From NCBI GenBank assembly GCA_038319025.1, contig JBBQCW010000012.1:35124-99123 (forward strand): a stretch of DNA of 64,000 nt. Direction: 5' to 3'. A program made the position numbers and the translations under genes. The stretch comes from JBBQCW01 sp038319025 (lineage in GTDB: Bacteria > Actinomycetota > Thermoleophilia > Solirubrobacterales > Solirubrobacteraceae). A model generated the notes under the pieces. The model searched no databases. It worked only from the letters and a program-made list of their open reading frames with translations, and had not been told where the DNA came from. Shown piece after piece: positions 50,640-58,427 of the stretch; position 1 is the stretch's first letter, and every line of letters begins with the position of its first letter.

Positions 50640-52490
50640 ATGCCTGCCCGCTCGGATGTCCGCAACGTAGCCATTGTCGCCCACGTCGATCACGGCAAGA
50701 CGACGCTCGTCGACGCCATGCTCCGCCAGACGGGGACGTTCTCCGATCATGAGGCGCTGACCGATCGAGTGATGGATTCGATGGACCAGGAGCGCGAACG
50801 CGGCATCACGATTCTGGCCAAGAACGCCGCGGTCCGCTACACCACGCCGGGTGGCGAAGAAGTCAAGCTGAACCTCGTCGACACGCCCGGGCACGCAGAC
50901 TTCGGCGGTGAGGTTGAGCGCGGCCTGACCATGGTCGACGGTGTGATGCTCCTCGTCGACGCCTCCGAGGGCCCACTGCCACAGACCCGTTTCGTACTGC
51001 GCAAGGCGCTCGAGCGTCGCCTCCCGGTGATCTTGTGCGTCAACAAGGTCGACCGGCCTGACGCCCGCATCGCCGAAGTGGTCGACGAGGTATACGAACT
51101 GTTTCTGGACCTCGACGCGGATGAGGAGCAGATCGAATTCCCGATCGTCTTCACCAACGCCAAGAAGGGCTGGGCCAAGGTCGACTTCGATCCCGAGAAC
51201 CCCGTCGACGGTACCGACCTGCGCCCGCTGTTCGAACTCCTGATGGAGCACATCCCGGCTCCGACCTACGAGGAGGGCGCGCCGCTTCAGGCGCTCGTGA
51301 CCAACCTCGACGCGTCGTCCTACGTCGGCCGCTTGGCGCTCTGCCGGATCCACAACGGGACCATCAAAAAGGGCGCGACCGTAGCGTGGTGCCAACGCGG
51401 GGGCACCGTCGTGCCCGGCAAGATCGCCGAGCTGTACTCCAACGAAGGCTTGCAGCGCGTGGCGGTCGACGAAGCCGGCCCAGGCGACATCGTCGCGGTC
51501 GCCGGCATCCCGGAAATCACCATCGGCGAGACGATCGCCGACCTCGAGGATCCACGCCCGCTGCCCGTCATCGCCGTCGAGGAACCCGCACTGGGCATGA
51601 CCATCGGCATCAACACCTCGCCGCTCGCGGGCCAGTCAGGAAAGAAGCTGACCGCGCGCCAGGTGCTGGATCGTTTGGAGGCCGAACTGGTCGGCAACGT
51701 GTCGATCCGCGTGTTGGAGACCGAGCGCCCGGACACCTGGGAGGTGCAGGGCCGCGGCGAGTTGCAGCTCGCCGTCCTCGTCGAGGCTATGCGCCGCGAG
51801 GACTACGAACTCACGGTGGGTAAGCCGCAGGTGGTGACCCGCGAGGTCGACGGCAAGATCCACGAGCCGATCGAGCGCCTTGCCATCGACGTACCCGAGG
51901 ACTACCTGGGGGTCGTCACGCAGATGCTGGCCTTGCGCAAGGGCAAGCTGGAGCAGATGGTCAACCACGGCACGGGCTGGGTGCGCCTTGAGTTCCTGGT
52001 TCCCGCTCGTGGGCTGATCGGGTTTCGCACCGAGTTCATGACGGAGACCCGCGGCTCCGGCGTTCTGCACGCCGTCTTTGAGAAGTACGCGCCGTGGATG
52101 GGGGACATTCTGACCCGGCCGACCGGCTCACTGGTCGCGGACCGCCGCGGCCAGACCGGGCAGTTTGCGTTGCACAAGATGCAGGAGCGTGGTCAGCTCT
52201 TCGTCGGCCCCGGCGAGGATGTGTACGAAGGGATGATCGTGGGCGAGAACGCTCGTGCTGACGATCTCGACGTCAATGCGGTGCGCGAGAAGCAGCAGAC
52301 CAACATGCGCGCTTCCGGGTCAGACAACACCGTTCGCCTCGTGCCCCATCACCGGCTCTCGCTCGATCAGGCCCTGGAGTTCATCCGGGTCGACGAGTGC
52401 GTCGAAGTGACGCCGGCGGCGATCCGGCTGCGCAAGACACATCTGGCTGCGGTGGACCGCGTCCGCGCCGCCCGCTCCAAGAAGAGCTGA
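50640..52490 (+). CDS. typA: Translational GTPase TypA/BipA
   Basis: 616 residues. A ribosome-binding GTPase of the EF-G superfamily acting in ribosome assembly and stress adaptation. G1 AHVDHGKTTLVD (near 16-27), switch region RERGITILAKNAAV, G3 DTPGHADF and G4 NKVDRPDA are present. Domains II, III, V and the BipA-specific C-terminal domain (GQLFVGPGEDVYEGMIVGEN) are complete. It is divergent from the FTR1 operon with 101 nt between them. The length is normal. Confidence 0.95.
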   Translation: MPARSDVRNVAIVAHVDHGKTTLVDAMLRQTGTFSDHEALTDRVMDSMDQERERGITILAKNAAVRYTTPGGEEVKLNLVDTPGHADFGGEVERGLTMVDGVMLLVDASEGPLPQTRFVLRKALERRLPVILCVNKVDRPDARIAEVVDEVYELFLDLDADEEQIEFPIVFTNAKKGWAKVDFDPENPVDGTDLRPLFELLMEHIPAPTYEEGAPLQALVTNLDASSYVGRLALCRIHNGTIKKGATVAWCQRGGTVVPGKIAELYSNEGLQRVAVDEAGPGDIVAVAGIPEITIGETIADLEDPRPLPVIAVEEPALGMTIGINTSPLAGQSGKKLTARQVLDRLEAELVGNVSIRVLETERPDTWEVQGRGELQLAVLVEAMRREDYELTVGKPQVVTREVDGKIHEPIERLAIDVPEDYLGVVTQMLALRKGKLEQMVNHGTGWVRLEFLVPARGLIGFRTEFMTETRGSGVLHAVFEKYAPWMGDILTRPTGSLVADRRGQTGQFALHKMQERGQLFVGPGEDVYEGMIVGENARADDLDVNAVREKQQTNMRASGSDNTVRLVPHHRLSLDQALEFIRVDECVEVTPAAIRLRKTHLAAVDRVRAARSKKS

Positions 52491-52511
52491 CCGAAGGGGT
52501 AGTCGGTCAGC
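52486..52511. terminator. Hairpin between convergent typA and SnoaL-like gene
   Basis: GCTGACCGA-N8-TCGGTCAGC, a perfect 9-bp stem that includes the typA stop codon, directly between the two converging genes. A likely two-way terminator without T-run. Confidence 0.5.
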
Positions 52512-52512
52512 G

Positions 52513-52977
52513 TCAGGCGCCGTGGCGGCGCTGGGCACGCAGGAAGGCCAGCGCGGTCCGCGGATTGGCCAGGCCGATGCGTGCACGCGCAATGAGGCTG
52601 GAGGAAGGGCGGACGTCGAAGAACGTCCACATCACATGGTCCGCCACCCGGCCGTCGGCGTCAAAGCGCCAGCGCTCTATGCCCTGAGCGCCCCGGGCAG
52701 GCCCGAACCCGCCGACCCACTCGTTGACGATCACGTCACCCTCGACGGCCGTCAGCGTCTTGCGTAGCCAGAACTCGCGTGCGTCCATGCCGTCGAGGTA
52801 TCCAGCCCATGACGACCTCAGTGCGGCAGCGCCGACGATCTCCTCCAGCGCTCCGTCGGTGATCGACGTCAGCCGGCCGTCAAGGGCGTACACGCCGACG
52901 GTGGCCTCCAGGTCACGTTCGTTGATCCCGCGCTCGGCGGCGGCCACGAATGCGGCCGGATCCCGGGGCACGGTCAT
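52513..52977 (-). CDS. SnoaL/NTF2-like protein
   Basis: 154 residues. The conical NTF2 fold is suggested by an N-terminal helix pair (PAAFVAAAERGINERDLEAT), YALDGRLTSI, a curved sheet and WRFDADGRVADHVMW near residue 105. Such proteins may be polyketide-type cyclases, isomerases or simple binders; the active-site Asp/His pair cannot be assigned. It is the last gene of GroES-like/LtrA/SnoaL and overlaps LtrA by ATGA. Confidence 0.75.
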   Translation of the reverse strand: MTVPRDPAAFVAAAERGINERDLEATVGVYALDGRLTSITDGALEEIVGAAALRSSWAGYLDGMDAREFWLRKTLTAVEGDVIVNEWVGGFGPARGAQGIERWRFDADGRVADHVMWTFFDVRPSSSLIARARIGLANPRTALAFLRAQRRHGA

Positions 52978-54254
52978 GTGCCCTCCTTTGCGGTCGCGCG
53001 CTCGTCAGGCCCGTGAGCGATCAGCGCCAGAAGCTCATCTCCCGATGTCCGTGCGCGCTGGCGAGCCGCGGAGCTGTTCTCCACCAGGATCAAGCCGACG
53101 AGCACGCTGGCGACGAACACCGAAAGCACGATCGCCGACACCACGCCGTGCAGCACGCCCAGCGCCAGGATCACCGCCGCCGCGCCGAGGCGACGGTAGT
53201 TGACCGATCCCGCCATCCGCAGCCGGAACAGCACATGCCCGATCAGGTACAGCGCCGGGCCCACTACGTACACGGCGGCCTGCGCCGTCGTCAGATGATG
53301 CTCAGGATGCGCGATTACCAGTTCGTCACCGACGGCGGCGAGGATGACGCCGGCCACGATGGGAAGGTGGAGGTACGTGTATCCGTCTCGCGCCAGGGCG
53401 CCCGGATCATCGGCGACCTGCAGCCGCATCGTGGCGATGCGGGCCACATAGTCGAAGTACAGCCACCACAGCGCGGCGCTGGAGACGAAGGCCACTGACA
53501 ACGCCACCACGGTGATCGTGTCGAGGTGCAGACCGGATGCGGTGGCTCCGGCGACAACGATCGACTCGCCGAGAGCAATGATCACAAAGAGCTGGAACCG
53601 CTCGGAGAAGTGCCCGGCATTGATGGCCCAGTCCCGCGTGGACACCTTCCCGCGACCTGGCACCCAGTATCTGGCGGCCGGCCCCGCGCAATCGATCAGG
53701 AGCGCGACGAGCCACACCACCGTCAGCCAGGGAGTGGTGAGCAGCGCGCCGCTGATCCAGAACACCCCGGCGCAGACCGACCAGATGGTGATGTGGACGA
53801 ACGTCCTGCGCTGTGTCCCGTCCGGAGGGAAGCCCCGCATGGCAAACGTGTTGCGTCCGACCTGCAGGGCCACGTAGCCCCCGGCGAAGAGCAGGGACCG
53901 ATCTCCGAACGCATCGGGGATGCCGATCGACATGAGGAGGCTGGCCAGCATCGCGCCGATCAGGACCAGCCTCACAGCGTTGGTCTCCGGGTCAAACCAG
54001 TTGGTCATCCACGTGGTGTACGTCCAGGCCCACCACACCACGAGGAGCAGAAACATCGTCTGCCCGAGCCCGGCCCACGACAGGTTCTGCAGCAACAGGT
54101 GAGAGAGTTGGGTGACCGCGAACACGAAAACGAGGTCGAAGAACAGCTCAAGTGGTGTGGTCTCCTGCTTCTCTCCCTCGGGTACGTCGCGCATGTGCCG
54201 GGTCCGCGCGGGCGTGTCGTGCGCGCCAGGAGCAGAAGGAACCATGTCGGTCAT
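52974..54254 (-). CDS. Low-temperature-requirement A (LtrA)-like membrane protein
   Basis: 426 residues with about 11-12 membrane helices. The LtrA family N-terminus is clear: LELFFDLVFVFAVTQLSHLL near residue 35, followed by WWAWTYTTWMTNWFDP. The middle includes HFSERFQLFVIIALGESIV, also an LtrA mark. The role of LtrA is not known beyond a cold-growth phenotype in Listeria. The start at 54254 leaves a 10-nt gap from the GroES-like gene; the long in-frame extension upstream overlaps that gene and is rejected. Confidence 0.88.
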   Translation of the reverse strand: MTDMVPSAPGAHDTPARTRHMRDVPEGEKQETTPLELFFDLVFVFAVTQLSHLLLQNLSWAGLGQTMFLLLVVWWAWTYTTWMTNWFDPETNAVRLVLIGAMLASLLMSIGIPDAFGDRSLLFAGGYVALQVGRNTFAMRGFPPDGTQRRTFVHITIWSVCAGVFWISGALLTTPWLTVVWLVALLIDCAGPAARYWVPGRGKVSTRDWAINAGHFSERFQLFVIIALGESIVVAGATASGLHLDTITVVALSVAFVSSAALWWLYFDYVARIATMRLQVADDPGALARDGYTYLHLPIVAGVILAAVGDELVIAHPEHHLTTAQAAVYVVGPALYLIGHVLFRLRMAGSVNYRRLGAAAVILALGVLHGVVSAIVLSVFVASVLVGLILVENSSAARQRARTSGDELLALIAHGPDERATAKEGT

Positions 54255-54264
54255 CGGCGGCAGG

Positions 54265-54600
54265 TCAACTCGGCGGTTGCGGCGCCGGGGCCAGCTCATC
54301 GGCGCGGTCCAGGATGCCCAACAGCTCACCGACCCGACAGACGAGCAGGCGCTCCTCGTCGACCTCGATCCACACGCCCGCAGAGGCAGGGAAGACGACG
54401 TGGTCGCCGGGCTGCACCGGCATCCGCACGCCGGCGGATTGCCACCAGTCGATCCCAGGGCCGATGTCGAGCACGATCCCGTGCTGGGGCGGCGGCTCAT
54501 GGCTCCCCGGAGGCACCAGCAATCCGGAACCCCGCAGGCGGTCGGGCTCCAGTTCCTTGATGACCACGCGGTCAAACAGTGGGCGCAGGTGATGGCGCAT
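54265..54600 (-). CDS. Divergent GroES-like co-chaperonin
   Basis: 111 residues. The Cpn10 fold is recognisable: LRPLFDRVVIKELE at the start, then LLVPPGSHEPPPQHGIVLDI as mobile-loop and roof region, and PGDHVVFPASAGVWIEVDEERLLVCR near the end. The mobile loop differs from canonical GroES and a 14-residue acidic/Pro tail is added. No groEL is in the window, so it could be a second GroES paralogue or a repurposed one. It is first in an operon with LtrA and SnoaL-like genes. Confidence 0.8.
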   Translation of the reverse strand: MRHHLRPLFDRVVIKELEPDRLRGSGLLVPPGSHEPPPQHGIVLDIGPGIDWWQSAGVRMPVQPGDHVVFPASAGVWIEVDEERLLVCRVGELLGILDRADELAPAPQPPS

Positions 54601-54608
54601 GTCGGGCG

Positions 54609-54614
54609 AGGATA
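54609..54614 (-). promoter_or_regulatory. -10 element (TATCCT) of the GroES-like operon
   Basis: TATCCT on the minus strand, 8 nt before ATG 54600. Confidence 0.4.
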
Positions 54615-54665
54615 CGGCGGCGGACGGCGGTCCGGTCGCGAGGACCGGACCGCCGGGCGCTGCGG

Positions 54666-55652
54666 CTACTTCACGTAGCCGGACTCCTTCAGGTACTGCG
54701 TGGCCACTGCGGCCGGGGTCTGCTTGTCGAGATCAACGCGCGAGTTGAGCTCCTGCATGACCGGCGTGGTGAGCCCGGTCTGCACCTTCTCGATGGTCTG
54801 TGCCATATCCGGCCCCGCCGCCGCGATCGTCTGATCGCGGGTCAGCAGCGTCACGTTGTAGGGCGGCAGGAACTTCAGGTCGTCCTCCAGCAGCGCAAGG
54901 TTGTCGGCTTTGATCTGGCCGTCCGTGGTGAAGACCACCGACACGTCCGCCTGCCCGTCGGTCAGGACCGAGTGGCGCTTGGCCAGGTCGACCGGCAGAT
55001 AGCTCTTGAACTTCAGGCCGTACGTCTTCTCCAGGCCGAGCTTGCAGTCCGTGCGCTGACGGCACTCCGGCGAGCCGCTGAGGATCAGTTTCTCGGACTT
55101 GCCCTTCAAGTCCGACAGCTTCGTGATTCCCAGTTCCTTCGCCTTGGCTGATGTCATGGCGAAGCCGTTTGAGTCCGTGAACGGGGTGGGGGGCAGGGCG
55201 GTGATCTGGTCCTTGGCGGCGAACGTCTTGACCTGCTCAAAAGCCTGCTGGGGGTCCTTGGGCACAGCATCGGGCTTGACGCCGTAGAAGGACGTCAGCG
55301 CGGTCCCCGTGTACTCCGGATAGGCATCGACCTGGCCGCCCTTGAGTGCCTTGTAAGCGATCTGCTCGGAGCCCAGGTTGAGCTGCTTCTTGACTTTGTA
55401 ACCGGCGGCCTGCAGTGACTGCGCGTAGATCTCGCCGAGGATGAACTCTTCGGTGAAATTCTTGGAACCGATCGTGATCGGACCCTTGCTGGCGTTGTCG
55501 GGGTTGGCGACGATGAGCTTGCCGGTCGATCCCGGAGCGGCGTTGGCCGCCGCGGTGGATGTGGTGTCCTTCTTGTCGCTGGAGCCACACGCCGCGAAGG
55601 CGACGGTGACAAGAGCGGCGCCGATGAGCGCCAGGATGGAACGGAACCTCAT
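54666..55652 (-). CDS. Osmolyte (betaine/choline-type) ABC substrate-binding lipoprotein
   Basis: 328 residues. Lipobox A-F-A-A-C with lipid cysteine C22. The mature OpuAC/OsmX-type domain has ITIGSKNFTEEFILGEIYAQ, GGQVDAYPEYTGTAL and SVVFTTDGQIKADNL, which are typical of quaternary-amine receptors of the OpuC/YehZ group. It contains two cysteines (SPECRQRTDC) that could pair. It has a strong AGGAGG site 9 nt before ATG 55652 and is the last gene of the four-gene transporter. Confidence 0.9.
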   Translation of the reverse strand: MRFRSILALIGAALVTVAFAACGSSDKKDTTSTAAANAAPGSTGKLIVANPDNASKGPITIGSKNFTEEFILGEIYAQSLQAAGYKVKKQLNLGSEQIAYKALKGGQVDAYPEYTGTALTSFYGVKPDAVPKDPQQAFEQVKTFAAKDQITALPPTPFTDSNGFAMTSAKAKELGITKLSDLKGKSEKLILSGSPECRQRTDCKLGLEKTYGLKFKSYLPVDLAKRHSVLTDGQADVSVVFTTDGQIKADNLALLEDDLKFLPPYNVTLLTRDQTIAAAGPDMAQTIEKVQTGLTTPVMQELNSRVDLDKQTPAAVATQYLKESGYVK

Positions 55653-55661
55653 GGTGTGCTT

Positions 55662-55667
55662 CCTCCT
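55662..55667 (-). promoter_or_regulatory. Strong ribosome-binding site of the osmolyte-binding lipoprotein
   Basis: AGGAGG, 9 nt before ATG 55652. One of the few consensus Shine-Dalgarno sites here, fitting higher expression of the receptor than of its permeases. Confidence 0.7.
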
Positions 55668-56428
55668 CAGGGAGCTGATGTGACGGACGGAACGGTTGTG
55701 GTGCGTGACGCAGCGCGAAACCGCGGGGCGCGCACGACTTTGAGCCCGCGGGGCGTGGCCGCTCGCTGCAGCAACGCAAACGCCACTTCGGCAGTTACGG
55801 CCAGCACGGCCACGAGGATCGCGCCGGCCAGGCGACCTTCGGGCCCATATACGCTGGCGTTGATGATCGCATCGCCGAGGGTCAGCACCCCGACCAGCGG
55901 TCCCAGGGTGGCCGTGGCGATGACGTTCACCGTAGACGTCCGCATCCCCCCGAAGATCAACGGCAGGGCCAGCGGGAGCTCGACGCGGCGCACGATCTGC
56001 GGTCCCGACATGCCGACTCCGCGGGCCGCATCCACCGCGTCACGGTCGACCTGGCGGATCCCCACGTAGGTGTTGGTGAAGATCGGCGGGATGGCCAGCA
56101 GGACCATGGCGAAGATCAGATTCGTGTCGCCCAGCCCGAGGTAGGCACTGAAGAACACCAGGACCGCGATCGACGGGACCGCGCGGCCGACGTTGGCCGC
56201 ACTAGCTGCTGCGAACTGCCCCTTCCCGCGATGCCCCAGCCACAGGGCGAAGGGAATCGCGAGCGCGCAGGCGATGAACATCGAGATCACCGTCACCCGG
56301 ATGTGCGTCTCGAGCAGCGGGAGCAGCGTGGCTCCGCCGACCCGGACACCGCCCGACACCGCGTCGCGCTGGTGAAAGATGAAGTCCAACGCGCCCGAGA
56401 AGTCGTCGGTGATCGAGGCGGGCATCAT
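55667..56428 (-). CDS. Osmolyte ABC transporter permease (second)
   Basis: 253 residues with about five to six membrane helices. The ABC-permease loop reads DAARGVGMSGPQIVRRVELP (EAA-type), and PSIAVLVFFSAYLGLG and IFGGMRTSTVNVIATATLG are typical of OpuCB/OpuCD permeases. The ATGATG start overlaps the stop of the first permease (ATGA). A reading frame continues upstream without stop through the first permease in another frame, but that part is not coding in this frame. Confidence 0.9.
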   Translation of the reverse strand: MMPASITDDFSGALDFIFHQRDAVSGGVRVGGATLLPLLETHIRVTVISMFIACALAIPFALWLGHRGKGQFAAASAANVGRAVPSIAVLVFFSAYLGLGDTNLIFAMVLLAIPPIFTNTYVGIRQVDRDAVDAARGVGMSGPQIVRRVELPLALPLIFGGMRTSTVNVIATATLGPLVGVLTLGDAIINASVYGPEGRLAGAILVAVLAVTAEVAFALLQRAATPRGLKVVRAPRFRAASRTTTVPSVTSAP

Positions 56429-57120
56429 CGGCCGACGAACTCCCAGCGCACGGTGAGTCGCTCTGCGCCCAGCAGCACCAGGTCGAGCACCACGGCCAGC
56501 ACGACGCATAGACCGCCGGCGAGGACGATGTTGGACTTGAAGTTGATGTCGGTCATGAGCTGCGCCCCGAGCCCGCCGGCTCCGGCGAAGAAGGCCAGGG
56601 CCGCCAGGCCCACGGTGGTCGTGGTGGCGATCCGCAATCCGGCGTAGATCTCCGGCAGCGCCAGGGGAACCTCGACCCGCCACAGCCGCTGACGCTGCGT
56701 GAGACCCATGCCGCGTCCGGCCTCGAGAGCGTCGGCCGGAACGTTGGCCAGGCCGGTCACGACGTTGCGAAAGATGATCAGCAGGGTGTAGGAGGTCAGC
56801 GCGATGACGGCGGTCCTGAACCCAAACCCGGTGATAGGCAGGAGAAGCGTGAACAGCGCGATGGACGGAATCGTGTACAGCACACCGGTAAAGCCGGTTA
56901 TCGGGCCCACGAGCCACCGTCGGCGATGGGCCATCACCCCGAGGGTGAACCCGATCACGAATCCGAAGGCGACGGAGACGACGACGAGCTGCAGGTGCTG
57001 CCACATCGGGTCGAGGTAGTCGGTCCAGTGTTTGGCGATCCAGTCGGGACAGAAACCGTTCTGGGTCTCGCACGTGGCGGTTCGCGTGCGGATCGTGACG
57101 GCGGCCAGGAGCCCCATCAT
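56425..57120 (-). CDS. Osmolyte ABC transporter permease (first)
   Basis: 231 residues. An outer N-terminal segment with two cysteines (ATCETQNGFCPDW) precedes five membrane helices. The docking loop EAGRGMGLTQRQRLWRVEVP and PEIYAGLRIATTTTVGLAAL are OpuC-like. It overlaps the ATPase stop by ATGA and the second permease by ATGA, so the three membrane-complex subunits are made in a fixed ratio. Confidence 0.9.
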   Translation of the reverse strand: MMGLLAAVTIRTRTATCETQNGFCPDWIAKHWTDYLDPMWQHLQLVVVSVAFGFVIGFTLGVMAHRRRWLVGPITGFTGVLYTIPSIALFTLLLPITGFGFRTAVIALTSYTLLIIFRNVVTGLANVPADALEAGRGMGLTQRQRLWRVEVPLALPEIYAGLRIATTTTVGLAALAFFAGAGGLGAQLMTDINFKSNIVLAGGLCVVLAVVLDLVLLGAERLTVRWEFVGR

Positions 57121-58364
57121 GCGGGCAGGACCCTGTCGGCGGCAGCGGGCGCCTCCTCGACATCGCCGGCGGCCTGACCACCCAGGAACTGCGTTATCAA
57201 TTCGAGCGACAGGATCCCGGTCACGGCTCCGTCCGGGCCGACCACGGGGGCGTACTGGACGCCGTGCTGCAGCAGCGCCGACAGCGCGTCGCGCAGGATG
57301 TCGTCGGCGTCGACACAGAACGGGGTGGTGCCGGAGGCCTCGGGCACAGTGTCGCCGGCGACCTGCTCCGCCGTGAGCCAGCGCAGCGGGCGCGCCACTT
57401 CGTCGACGAGCAGCACGAGCGGCAGATCATGCTCGCGGGCGCGCCCGCTCAGCGCCGCCACCGACTCGCCAACTTGCGCGAGCGGCGCGCGCCACAGGTC
57501 GACGTCGCGAACGCGCTGTAGCGCGAGTCGTTTGAGCGCACGGTCGGCCCCGACGAAATCAGCCACGAACGGGCTCGCGGGCCTCATCAGGAGCTCCGCG
57601 GGCGTGGCGTACTGGGCCAGAACGCCGCCCTTCTCCAGGATCGCGATGCGATCGCCCATCTTGATCGCCTCGTCGATGTCGTGGGTGACGAACACGACCG
57701 TCTTGCGCAGTTCACCCTGCAGCCGCAGGAACTCATTCTGCAGACGGTCGCGCGTGATCGGGTCGATGGCGCCGAAAGGCTCGTCCATCAGCATGAGCGG
57801 CGGATCAGCAGCGAGCGCCCGGGCGACGCCGACGCGTTGGCGCTGCCCACCGGACAACTGGGACGGGTACCGGCCCGCCATGTCTGACGGGTTAAGTCCG
57901 ATCAGCTCGAGCAACTCGTTCACGCGGGCAGCGATGCGGTCCTTGGGCCAGCCGAGGAGCTTGGGCACCGTGGCGATGTTCTCGCCGACGGAGAGATGGG
58001 GGAAGAGACCGACTTGCTGGATGGCGTAACCGATTTCCCGCCGCAACTCCGCGGTGTTTCGGTCGCGCACGGTGTGGCCGTCGAGAAGAATGTCCCCGCT
58101 GCTCATCTCGATCATCCGATTGACCAAGCGCATGGCGGTGGTCTTGCCACAGCCTGAAGGGCCGACCAGCACACAGATCTCGCCGGCCGCCACCGACAAG
58201 CTGAGATCCTCGATGGCCGGCTCACCAGCGCCGGCGTAAGTCTTGGCGACGTGCTGGAACTCAAGCGTCGCCGCGGTGACACCGGAAGCTCTCGGGGCTT
58301 GGAAGTGGGGAGGTTCGTTCACAACGGCCCCGTTCGACCGGGTGCCGAGAACCCTATCGATCAC
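57117..58364 (-). CDS. Osmolyte ABC transporter ATPase with CBS pair
   Basis: 415 residues from ATG 58364; GTG 58322, with GGGG upstream and a TAGGGT hexamer about 30 nt before it, is a real alternative giving 401 residues. Walker A GPSGCGKTT, Q-loop IQQVGLFPHL, signature LSGGQRQRVGVARA, Walker B LMLMDEPFGAID, H-loop VTHD. The C-terminus carries two CBS motifs (about 285-400), which in OpuA-type importers sense ionic strength. This supports an osmotic-stress role for the whole transporter. Confidence 0.92.
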   Translation of the reverse strand: MIDRVLGTRSNGAVVNEPPHFQAPRASGVTAATLEFQHVAKTYAGAGEPAIEDLSLSVAAGEICVLVGPSGCGKTTAMRLVNRMIEMSSGDILLDGHTVRDRNTAELRREIGYAIQQVGLFPHLSVGENIATVPKLLGWPKDRIAARVNELLELIGLNPSDMAGRYPSQLSGGQRQRVGVARALAADPPLMLMDEPFGAIDPITRDRLQNEFLRLQGELRKTVVFVTHDIDEAIKMGDRIAILEKGGVLAQYATPAELLMRPASPFVADFVGADRALKRLALQRVRDVDLWRAPLAQVGESVAALSGRAREHDLPLVLLVDEVARPLRWLTAEQVAGDTVPEASGTTPFCVDADDILRDALSALLQHGVQYAPVVGPDGAVTGILSLELITQFLGGQAAGDVEEAPAAADRVLPA

Positions 58365-58427
58365 GATGGCCGTCCTGCGGTCGAAGAGGTGGCCCAGGTC
58401 GTGCCGCTTGGGGTGAGGATCGGGACC

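Noticed and set aside
55667..57181. Apparent 504-residue single permease
   Set aside because: The upstream half is an off-frame read of the first permease gene; the real second permease starts at 56428 with ATGA overlap.
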